Assembly (NCBI GenBank): GCA_947383645.1
Contig: CANDEH010000127.1
Coordinates: 1 to 5,639, forward strand
Reading direction: 5' to 3'
From: an uncultured Clostridia bacterium
GTDB lineage: Bacteria > Bacillota > Clostridia > Oscillospirales > Oscillospiraceae
DNA length: 5,639 bases
Shown here: in pieces, positions 1 to 5,632 of the stretch
Numbering within the stretch: position 1 is the stretch's first letter
Layout: the number at the start of each line of letters is the position of its first letter
The notes under the pieces: generated by a model
The model's database searches: none
What the model saw: the letters and a program-made list of their open reading frames with translations, nothing else
Told to the model about the DNA's origin: nothing
Position numbers and translations under genes: made by a program

Positions 1-325
1 GAATGGTATTATGAGCCAATTTTTTCGGTTGCCCCGCAAGGGGCGAGAAAAAAGGCTCAAATGAAAAGTATAATGGCCGCTTTGCGGCTATAATACCATG
101 AAAGCGAAGCTGGAATGGTATTATGAGCCAATTTTTTCGGTTGCCCCGCAAGGGGCGAGAAAAAAGGGCTCAGATGAAAAGTATAATGGCCGCTTAGCGG
201 CTATTATACCATGAAAGCGAAGCTGGAATGGTAGTATGAGTCAATTTTTTCGGTTGCCCCGTAAGGGGCGCGAAAAAAGCTCAGATGAAGGTATAATAGC
301 CGCATTGCGGCTATTATACCTTCAA
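1..325 (+). repeat. Tandem array of three ~112-base structured repeats
   Basis: Copy 1 spans 1-112, copy 2 spans 113-225, and the diverged copy 3 spans 226 to about 325. Each copy starts with GAATGGTA. Hairpin A (13-58, 125-171, 238-282) has a GCCCC/GGGGC stem capped by GCAA, GCAA and GTAA respectively, then a T6/A6 stem and an outer GAGCC/GGCTC stem (GAGT/GCTC in copy 3). Hairpin B (68-96, 181-209, 286-324) is a GCCGC/GCGGC stem with AT-rich extension and a three-base loop. In copies 1 and 2 the first ten bases after GA (3-12, 115-124) can also pair with the right arm of hairpin B (90-99, 203-212). Copy 1 begins exactly at the window edge, so more copies may lie upstream. Strand is given as plus because the tetraloops are GNRA only in that sense. 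The origin (MITE-like or satellite-like) is unknown. Confidence 0.93.
286..324 (+). promoter_or_regulatory. Perfect 18-bp hairpin in the leader of the FAD dehydrogenase
   Basis: Positions 286-303 pair without mismatch with 307-324 around an ATT loop. It is the hairpin B of repeat copy 3, extended beyond its counterparts in copies 1 and 2 (13 bp with a wobble, plus an A-A mismatch in copy 1). It ends 28 bases before the chosen ATG at 353 and just ahead of the ribosome binding site. No T-run follows on the plus strand, so it does not look like an intrinsic terminator for leftward-entering transcription. A role in mRNA stability or leader folding is inference. Confidence 0.6.
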
Positions 326-334
326 ATAGCAGCG

Positions 335-348
335 GGAGAGGCGGGTGG
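335..348 (+). promoter_or_regulatory. Ribosome binding site that supports the ATG at 353
   Basis: A purine-rich stretch, GGAGAGG at 335-341 (11 bases before the ATG) and GGTGG at 344-348 (4 bases before it), precedes the ATG at 353. The upstream in-frame ATG at 236 lies inside repeat copy 3 and has only a weak GGA eight bases ahead. This favours 353 as the true start of the flavoprotein. Confidence 0.55.
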
Positions 349-352
349 TGAG

Positions 353-1942
353 ATGCTGCGGATTGACGGTCTGGCCCTGAGACCGGGGGAGTCGGAGGAG
401 GTTCTCCCGGCGCGGTGCGGGGAGATCCTGCGCCTGCCGGCGGCGGAGATCGAGACGCTGCGGGTGGTGCGCCGGTCGGTGGACGCCCGGAAGGAGGTGG
501 CGGTGGTCTACTCCGTCCACGTGTCCGTGCGGCACGAGGACCGGGTGCTGCGGCGCTGCGGCTCCCGCCAGGTGAGCCGGGTGCAGAAGGAGCGCTACCG
601 CCCGCCTGCGTACTGTCCCGGGATGGACCTGCCGCCGGTGGTGGTGGGCGCAGGTCCGGCGGGCCTGTTCGCCGCGCTGATTCTGGCCCGGGCCGGGGCC
701 CGTCCCATTCTGCTGGAGCGGGGACAGCAGGTGGAGCGGCGGCAGCGGGATGTGGAGGACTTCTGGCGTACCGGTATTTTGCAGGAGAGCTCCAACGTCC
801 AGTTCGGCGAAGGCGGCGCGGGGGCCTTCTCCGACGGGAAGCTGAACACCGGCACCCGGGACCTGCGCCACCGGTACATCCTGGGAAAGCTGGTGGAGTT
901 TGGCGCGCCGGAGAGCATCCTCATCGACGCCAGGCCCCACGTGGGGACGGACTACCTCCACCGGGTGCTGGTGAATCTGCGGCGGGAGCTGGTCCGCCTG
1001 GGGGCGGAGGTCCGCTTCGGGCACCGGGTGACGGATGTCCTGTGTGAGGGGGGTCGCCTTGTTGCCCTTGTGGCGGAGGGGCCGGAGGGATCTTACCGCC
1101 TCCCCTGCCGCCAGGCGGTTCTGGCCCTGGGACACAGCGCGCGGGACACGGTGGAGATGCTCCACAGCCGCGGCGCGGCCATGGAGGCCAAGCCCTTTGC
1201 CGTGGGGGTCCGCATCGAACACCTCCAGCGGGAGATGGACATGGCCCAGTACGGGAAGTACGCGGGACATCCGGCCCTGCCGGCGTCCTCCTACAAGCTC
1301 TCCTGCCACCTGCCAAACGGGCGGAGCGTGTTCAGCTTCTGCGTCTGCCCCGGCGGAACGGTGGTGGCCGCGGCCTCGGAGCAGGGGCGGGCGGTGACCA
1401 ACGGCATGAGCCTCTACGCCCGGGACGGTGAGAACATCAACGGCGGGCTGCTGGTCAACGTGACCCCGGCGGACTGCGGCGGGACGTCCCCCCTGTCCGG
1501 CATCGCCTTCCAGCGGAAGCTGGAGGAGGCCGCCTTCGCCCTGGGCGGCGGCGGTTTTGCCGCCCCGGCGCAGCTGGTGGGGGACTTTCTGGCGGGCCGG
1601 TCCTCCGCGGCGGCGGGGCGCGTGCGCCCCAGCTACCAGCCCGGCGTGCGCTTTACGGACCTGCGGCGGTGTCTGCCGCCCTTTGTCAGCGAGTCCATCG
1701 CCCTGGCCCTGCCGGAGCTGGACCGCCGGGTGCGGGGGTTCGCCCACCCGGAGGCGGTGCTCACCGCCGTGGAGAGCCGAAGCAGCGCCCCGGTGCGGAT
1801 TCTGCGCGACGAGAGCCGCCAGTCCAGCCTGCGGGGCCTCTACCCATGCGGCGAGGGCGCGGGCTACGCCGGCGGCATTATGTCGGCGGCGGCGGACGGC
1901 ATCCGGACGGCGGAGGAGATTTTGAAAGACGGGGAGCAGTAG
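353..1942 (+). CDS. FAD-dependent dehydrogenase, COG2509-type NAD(P)/FAD oxidoreductase
   Basis: This encodes a 529-residue soluble flavoprotein, probably an oxidoreductase of the uncharacterised FAD-dependent dehydrogenase family (COG2509); its substrate is unknown. A small N-terminal domain (about 1-90, opening MLRIDGLAL) precedes the dinucleotide-binding fold with GAGPAG at 99-104 and the ribose-binding acid in LLERG (Glu122). The family signature FGEGGAGAFSDGKL is at 151-164, GHSARDT at 260-266, and FSFCVCPGGTVV at 327-338. The C-terminal FAD-contacting segment PCGEGAGYAGGIMSAAADG runs 498-516. There is no signal peptide or membrane segment. The frame is open upstream to an ATG at 236, but those 39 residues are translated repeat copy 3. 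The ATG at 353 fits the family N-terminus and has a better ribosome binding site. Family assignment is strong; the reaction is not known. Confidence 0.9.
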   Translation: MLRIDGLALRPGESEEVLPARCGEILRLPAAEIETLRVVRRSVDARKEVAVVYSVHVSVRHEDRVLRRCGSRQVSRVQKERYRPPAYCPGMDLPPVVVGAGPAGLFAALILARAGARPILLERGQQVERRQRDVEDFWRTGILQESSNVQFGEGGAGAFSDGKLNTGTRDLRHRYILGKLVEFGAPESILIDARPHVGTDYLHRVLVNLRRELVRLGAEVRFGHRVTDVLCEGGRLVALVAEGPEGSYRLPCRQAVLALGHSARDTVEMLHSRGAAMEAKPFAVGVRIEHLQREMDMAQYGKYAGHPALPASSYKLSCHLPNGRSVFSFCVCPGGTVVAAASEQGRAVTNGMSLYARDGENINGGLLVNVTPADCGGTSPLSGIAFQRKLEEAAFALGGGGFAAPAQLVGDFLAGRSSAAAGRVRPSYQPGVRFTDLRRCLPPFVSESIALALPELDRRVRGFAHPEAVLTAVESRSSAPVRILRDESRQSSLRGLYPCGEGAGYAGGIMSAAADGIRTAEEILKDGEQ

Positions 1943-1995
1943 GGCTGCCCGAACCAGAAAGCCGTACCGACAGACGGAGGATTCGGATTTGCCGG

Positions 1996-2080
1996 CTGAA
2001 ATTGCCGCAGACAGGGCAAAAAATCGCAGAAGTACGCTGCGTATCGCAGGATTTTCTTACGCGGCCTGCGGCGATTTCAG
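1996..2080. repeat. 85-base imperfect inverted repeat between the two plus-strand genes
   Basis: CTGAAATTGCCGCAG at 1996-2010 pairs with CTGCGGCGATTTCAG at 2066-2080 with a single G-T wobble. Inside, AAAATC (2020-2025) pairs with GATTTT (2050-2055), and CGCAG (2025-2029) can pair with CTGCG (2037-2041). Nested palindromy at this scale resembles a REP- or MITE-like interspersed element. It fills most of the 204-base gap (1943-2146); I see no gene in that gap. No T-run follows either arm, so it is not a convincing intrinsic terminator. Confidence 0.75.
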
Positions 2081-2130
2081 ACGCGAAGCCCCATGCTGCG
2101 GCTCAGTGGTACTGCTTCTGAGATGATGAA

Positions 2131-2137
2131 AGGGAGG
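2131..2137 (+). promoter_or_regulatory. Shine-Dalgarno that decides a GTG start
   Basis: AGGGAGG lies nine bases before the GTG at 2147. The in-frame ATG codons at 2093, 2123 and 2126 sit upstream of this site and have no comparable site of their own, so the GTG is preferred. Confidence 0.75.
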
Positions 2138-2146
2138 GCTGCAATC

Positions 2147-3112
2147 GTGAGACGCCTTGCGGTGATAGACTGCTATATGAACGACAGGCACCGGGGTATG
2201 GTGCGGGAGGCGGCGGAGCGGTACGGGTTTTCCGTCAGCTTCTACGGATCCGCGGCGGAGGCGCTGCCTGAGGCGGCGGACTTTGAGGTGCTCTTTGGCT
2301 GCGACTGCCCGGAGGTCGTCCGGGCGGCTGAGAATCTGAAGTGGTTCGCCTGCGCCTACGCGGGGATTGACCCCTATGTGTCGGACAGCGTCTGGGGGAA
2401 TCCGGCGTGTCTGCTCTCCAATTCCGCCGGGGCCTATGGGACGGCGATTGCGGAGTATGTGGTGATGGCGCTTCTGATGCTCCTGCGGCGGATGCCGGAG
2501 TACGGGCGGATACGCTCGGAAAAGGAGTGGCGCCGGCTCTCCCCTGTCCGCTCGGTGCAGGGACTGCGGGTTCTGGTGGCGGGCATGGGAGACGTGGGCA
2601 CCGAGACGGCCAGACGGCTGAAGGCCCTGGGCGCCTCGGTGCGGGGTCTGCGCCGGGACAGGTCCAGGGGCGGCGATCCGGCCTTCGACGCCGTGTACGC
2701 CGCGGGGGATCTGGACGCCCTGCTGCCGGAGACGGACGCGCTGATCCTGTGCCTGCCGGGCACGGCGGAGACCCGCCGGACGGTGGGGCGGGAGCAGCTG
2801 GCTCTGCTGCCCCGGGGGAGCTATCTAATCAACGTGGGCCGGGGGCCGGCGGTGGACCCCGGGGCCCTGACGGAGGCGCTGGAGAGCGGCCGTCTGGCCG
2901 GCGCGGCTCTGGACGTGACGGATCCGGAGCCCCCGGCGGCGGACTCGCCGCTGTGGACGCTGCCCAACCTGATTCTGACCCCCCACTGCGCCGGCGACAT
3001 GGCGCTGTCACACACCTGCGACCGGGTGGTGGAGATGTTCCTGGAGGACCTGCCCAGATACGCCGCAGGGGAGCCGCTGCTCCACAGGGCGAACCGGAGG
3101 AGAGGGTACTGA
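2147..3112 (+). CDS. D-2-hydroxyacid dehydrogenase family protein
   Basis: This 321-residue cytosolic enzyme belongs to the D-isomer-specific 2-hydroxyacid dehydrogenases, which interconvert 2-oxoacids and D-2-hydroxyacids with a nicotinamide cofactor; the substrate cannot be read from sequence. The outer catalytic domain carries LKWFACAYAGID and the SNSAGAYGTAIAEYVVMALL helix region. The cofactor fold has GMGDVG at 146-151. The expected catalytic triad is complete: Arg232 in INVGRG, Glu261 in DPEP and His280 in TPHCAG. At the end of the second strand, where NAD enzymes usually have Asp, the sequence reads GLRRD (Arg169-Arg170), which suggests NADP(H); this is inference. The GTG start is chosen from the AGGGAGG site nine bases upstream. 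It lies 204 bases after the flavoprotein gene on the same strand and converges on feoB. Its stop codon ends one base before the inverted arm at 3114. Confidence 0.9.
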   Translation: MRRLAVIDCYMNDRHRGMVREAAERYGFSVSFYGSAAEALPEAADFEVLFGCDCPEVVRAAENLKWFACAYAGIDPYVSDSVWGNPACLLSNSAGAYGTAIAEYVVMALLMLLRRMPEYGRIRSEKEWRRLSPVRSVQGLRVLVAGMGDVGTETARRLKALGASVRGLRRDRSRGGDPAFDAVYAAGDLDALLPETDALILCLPGTAETRRTVGREQLALLPRGSYLINVGRGPAVDPGALTEALESGRLAGAALDVTDPEPPAADSPLWTLPNLILTPHCAGDMALSHTCDRVVEMFLEDLPRYAAGEPLLHRANRRRGY

Positions 3113-3113
3113 A

Positions 3114-3284
3114 TGAATTAGGAATTAGGAGTTAGGAATTAGGAATTATTGAATGAGAGAATCGTTTGGTCTACTATAGAGGAACGTAAGAGAAACCGCA
3201 GACAGGGAGCTTATACGGAATGCTCTCCGGTCTGCGGTTTTCTGTCTCAACTGCTATAATTCCTAACTCCTAATTCCTAATTCA
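3114..3284. repeat. Inverted-repeat element with 7-base-unit arms around a terminator
   Basis: The left arm (3114-3141) and right arm (3257-3284) are perfect 28-base inverted copies. Each is built from a 7-base unit: AATTAGG, AATTAGG, AGTTAGG, AATTAGG on the left (with a fifth partial unit to 3150), and TAATTCC, TAACTCC, TAATTCC, TAATTCA on the right. Because 7 is not a multiple of 3, TAG on one strand and TAA on the other recur in every frame. The spacer (3142-3256) is AT-rich apart from the hairpin at 3193-3240 and shows no gene. The right arm contains the feoB stop codon (3277-3279). No clear target-site duplication is visible. Confidence 0.88.
3193..3240. terminator. Bidirectional intrinsic terminator between convergent genes
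   Basis: AAACCGCAGAC (3193-3203) pairs perfectly with GTCTGCGGTTT (3230-3240). An inner stem GGGAGC (3205-3210) pairs with GCTCTC (3222-3227) with one G-T wobble, around the loop TTATACGGAAT. On the plus strand the stem runs into TTTTCTGTCT; on the minus strand it runs into TTTCTCTTACG. Position and structure suit termination of both the 2-hydroxyacid dehydrogenase transcript and the feoAB transcript. Confidence 0.8.
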
Positions 3285-5160
3285 GCAAGAGGTTTGCTGC
3301 TGTGCACAGCACTGCCCCCGCCAGGGTGGGGAGGGCGATGCCTATGGCGGTCCACTTCCAGCTGCCGGTCTCCTTGCGGATGGTGAGGCAGGTTGTGCCG
3401 CAGGGGAAGTGGAACAGGGTGAACAGCGCCGCGCAGAAGGCGGTGCGGAAGGTCCAGCCGTTGGCAAGGAGCAGGGCCTTCAGCTCGCCGAGGGTGGCGT
3501 AGTCGGTGAGAGTTCCTGTGGAGAGGTAGCCCATCAGGAGGATGGGAATGACGATCTCGTTGGCCGGGAAGCCCAGGAGAAAGGCAAGCAAGATCATGCC
3601 GTCCAGACCCATGGCGCGGCCCAAGGGGTGCAGGAACCGGGCGCAGGCGGCAAGGAGAGAGACCCCGTCCACGCGGAAGTTGGCCAGCAGCCAGATCAGA
3701 AGGCCCGCCGGAGCCGCTACCATGATCGCCCGGCCCAGCACGAAGAGCGTCCGGTCCAGCACGGAGCGGAGAATTACCTGGCCGATGCGGGGCATCCGGT
3801 AGGGGGGCAGCTCCAGGGAGAAGGAGGAGGGGGTCCCTTTGAGCAGGGTCCGGGAGAGGAGGCGGGAGGCCCACAGCGTCATGGCCACCGCCAGAACGAT
3901 AGCGGCAAGGAGCAGCGCCGCGGAGAGCAGGGATCCGGCGAGGCCGCTGCCGGTGACAAAGAACATGGTCAGAAGCGCGATGAGGGTGGGAAAGCGGCCG
4001 TTGCAGGGGACGAAGCTGTTGGTGAGAATGGCGATCAGCCGCTCCCGGGGACTGTCGATGATGCGGCAGCCCATCACGCCGCAGGCGTTGCAGCCAAAAC
4101 CCATGCACATGGTGAGACTCTGCCGGCCGCAGGCGCCGGAGCATTTGAAGTGGTGGTCTAAGTTGAAGGCCACGCGGGGCAGGTAGCCCGCGTCCTCCAG
4201 CAGGGTGAACAGGGGGAAGAAGATGGCCATGGGCGGCAGCATCACAGATACCACCCAGGCCACCGTGCGGTAGACCCCGTCGATGAGGGCGCTCTGCATC
4301 ACGAGGGGCAGATGTATGTAGCCCAGAGCTGCCCGCAGGGGCTCCTGCCAGGAGAAGAGCAGCCGGGAGAGGAGCTCCGAGGGCACGTTGGCCCCGGCGA
4401 TGGTCAGCCAGAACACCAGGCCCAGGAGCAGCAGCATCACCGGAATGCCCGTGGCCCGGGAGGTGAAGATTCTGTCCAGGCGGCGGTCCCGCCGGTGGGC
4501 GTCCGCCGGGGTTCGGACGGCGGCGGCGGTCAGCTCCCTGGCCCGGGCCAGGAGGGCTCCCGCCAGGGCGTCCTGCCGCCGGTCGGCGTCCAGCCCTTCC
4601 GTGTCCGGATAGGTCACCTGGGCCGGCGGCGGGGGCAGAGGGCTGTGGACCGCCTGCCGCACCGCGGCGCGGAGGGCGTTCAGGCCCCGCCCGCCCCCTG
4701 CCGCCGTGCCGATCACCGGGATGCCCAGGGCGTCCTGAAGGGCCGTCAGATCTACGGAGATTCCTTTTTTCTCCGCCTCGTCCAGCAGATTGACGCACAA
4801 AACCACGGGGTAGGCGCACTCCATCACCTGGAGCGTCAGATTGAGGTTGCGCTCCAGACAGGTGGCGTCGGCTACCACCACAGTGGCGTCCGCCTCGCCG
4901 GAGCGGATGTAGTCCCGGGCGATCTCCTCCTCCGCGCTGTCGGCAAAGAGGGAGTAGGTGCCGGGCAGGTCCACCAGCGTGTACTCCTCGCCGCTGTAGG
5001 TGAAGGAGCCCCGGGCGGTGGCCACGGTCTTTCCCGGCCAGTTGCCGGTGTGCTGGTGCAGGTTGGTCAGTGCGTTGAATACGGTGGATTTGCCCACGTT
5101 GGGGTTCCCCGCCAGCGCGATGGTGTAGCTCGCCAAAGTGGATGACCTCTCTTTCTTCAT
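3277..5160 (-). CDS. feoB: Ferrous iron transport protein B (FeoB)
   Basis: FeoB is the inner-membrane Fe(II) transporter with a cytosolic GTPase domain. From the ATG at 5160 it has 627 residues. GTPase motifs are complete: G1 GNPNVGKST (18-26), G2 Thr45 in PGKTV, G3 DLPGTYSL (64-71), G4 NLLDE (124-128) and G5 IGTAAGGG near 150. A helical linker (about 160-215) leads to a membrane domain from about 239 to the end. Its first gate region is cysteine-rich (Cys340, 344, 352, 357, 360, 365, 386), with GFGCNACGVMGC in place of the GFGCxVPA seen in many FeoB proteins; HFPCGTTC lies near 584-591. It is shorter than E. coli FeoB, as clostridial forms often are. The start is uncertain: the ATG at 5160 has no ribosome binding site, while a TTG at 5136 does and gives MASYTIALAG (619 residues). 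It follows feoA by 69 bases. Its TAG stop lies inside the inverted repeat. Confidence 0.96.
   Translation of the reverse strand: MKKERSSTLASYTIALAGNPNVGKSTVFNALTNLHQHTGNWPGKTVATARGSFTYSGEEYTLVDLPGTYSLFADSAEEEIARDYIRSGEADATVVVADATCLERNLNLTLQVMECAYPVVLCVNLLDEAEKKGISVDLTALQDALGIPVIGTAAGGGRGLNALRAAVRQAVHSPLPPPPAQVTYPDTEGLDADRRQDALAGALLARARELTAAAVRTPADAHRRDRRLDRIFTSRATGIPVMLLLLGLVFWLTIAGANVPSELLSRLLFSWQEPLRAALGYIHLPLVMQSALIDGVYRTVAWVVSVMLPPMAIFFPLFTLLEDAGYLPRVAFNLDHHFKCSGACGRQSLTMCMGFGCNACGVMGCRIIDSPRERLIAILTNSFVPCNGRFPTLIALLTMFFVTGSGLAGSLLSAALLLAAIVLAVAMTLWASRLLSRTLLKGTPSSFSLELPPYRMPRIGQVILRSVLDRTLFVLGRAIMVAAPAGLLIWLLANFRVDGVSLLAACARFLHPLGRAMGLDGMILLAFLLGFPANEIVIPILLMGYLSTGTLTDYATLGELKALLLANGWTFRTAFCAALFTLFHFPCGTTCLTIRKETGSWKWTAIGIALPTLAGAVLCTAANLLLN
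5146..5154 (-). promoter_or_regulatory. Probable ribosome binding site for a TTG start of feoB
   Basis: Read on the minus strand, AAAGAGAGG at 5154-5146 is followed nine bases later by TTG at 5136-5134. That start gives an N-terminus six codons ahead of the GNPNVGKST loop region, as short as in typical FeoB proteins. The bases just upstream of the alternative ATG at 5160 are GC-rich, hairpin-forming and lack a purine-rich site. Confidence 0.5.
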
Positions 5161-5167
5161 GCGATAC

Positions 5168-5187
5168 GCGGCCCGCGCCGGGGCCGC
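5168..5187 (-). promoter_or_regulatory. GC-rich hairpin in the feoA-feoB gap
   Basis: GCGGCCC (5187-5181 on the minus strand) pairs perfectly with GGGCCGC (5174-5168) around a six-base loop. It occupies the 69-base gap between feoA and feoB, ending seven bases before the ATG at 5160. No T-run follows, so it is not a standard terminator. It could tune feoB translation or mark an RNA processing site, which is inference. Confidence 0.5.
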
Positions 5188-5229
5188 AGAGCCGTTTTTA
5201 TATCCGTAATACTGTTCGTACCGAGGATG

Positions 5230-5454
5230 CTAAACAAGCGTGATCCGCTTTGCGTCCTCCCGGCGCAGGGCGATTACCGCGCCGTGGACGGCGTAGGCCA
5301 CCGGATCGCCCCAGGGACTCTCCTGAAGGGCGCGGACAGCGGAGCCGGGCGCGAAGCCCAGGTCCAGCAGGCGGCGGCGTTTGATACCGGTGAAGGTGAG
5401 GGACGCCACGGTGGCGTCTGTCCCTACCGGGAGTTTGTCAAGTGTGGTGGGCAT
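5230..5454 (-). CDS. feoA: Ferrous iron transport protein A (FeoA)
   Basis: FeoA is a small cytosolic SH3-like protein that supports FeoB-mediated Fe(II) uptake, probably by contacting FeoB. This one has 74 residues, the usual size. The sequence opens MPTTLDKLPVG. It has the family stretch KRRRLLDLGFAPGSAV at about 25-40 and GDPVAYAVHGAVIALRREDAKRI at about 49-71. A purine-rich site (AAGGAAAGGGGG on the minus strand) precedes the ATG, though at a somewhat long spacing of 13 bases, and no other in-frame start is better. It is first in a two-gene unit with feoB 69 bases downstream. I could not see a Fur- or DtxR-type operator or a convincing promoter in the 185 bases upstream. Confidence 0.95.
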   Translation of the reverse strand: MPTTLDKLPVGTDATVASLTFTGIKRRRLLDLGFAPGSAVRALQESPWGDPVAYAVHGAVIALRREDAKRITLV

Positions 5455-5589
5455 TAGGGTTTTTCTTCCCCCTTTCCTTTTGTATGGGGAGAGTGGTGGG
5501 TCTCCTTGTTGATAGGATATGAATTGGAGGGTGGGAGAGTGACCGCCGCGGGGCTCGCTGCGCTGCGGGCTGCAAATGACGGGAAGTTT

Positions 5590-5632
5590 CGCCCCCCGGG
5601 GCGAGGTACTTTTCCCACGCGGGAAAAGTACC
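5590..5632. repeat. Palindromic repeat at the right edge
   Basis: GGTACTTTTCCC (5605-5616) pairs perfectly with GGGAAAAGTACC (5621-5632) around ACGC. Directly to its left, CGCCCC (5590-5595) and GGGGCG (5598-5603) form a second near-palindrome. The look and density resemble interspersed palindromes known from Oscillospiraceae genomes (recalled, not checked). The element may continue past the window. The rest of 5455-5589 holds the feoA leader and no gene I can support. Confidence 0.7.

Noticed and set aside
69..297. TATAAT boxes in hairpin B (69-74, 292-297) as promoters
   Set aside because: They match the -10 consensus but have no -35 element at the right spacing and no TG extension, and they are part of the hairpin stem.
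1..325. CRISPR array
   Set aside because: The copies are tandem and nearly contiguous with a ~112-base period; there are no short repeats separated by unique spacers and no cas genes.
314..1747. 477-codon open frame on the minus strand
   Set aside because: It lies antisense to the flavoprotein, has a low-complexity Pro/Arg/Gly/His-rich translation and no recognisable motif. It is expected in GC-rich DNA.
1996..2080. Intrinsic terminator for the flavoprotein gene
   Set aside because: The stem is long, but neither side is followed by a T-run.
2407..3135. 242-codon plus-strand frame inside the dehydrogenase gene
   Set aside because: It is a Gly/Ala/Arg-rich shadow of a gene with an intact catalytic triad.
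3263..4819. 518-codon open frame on the minus strand in a different frame from feoB
   Set aside because: Its translation is Arg/Pro/Gly-rich and shows no family motifs, while feoB in the overlapping frame is complete with all GTPase motifs.
5455..5560. Promoter or Fur/DtxR operator for feoAB
   Set aside because: I found no -35/-10 pair at acceptable spacing and no recognisable iron-box palindrome.
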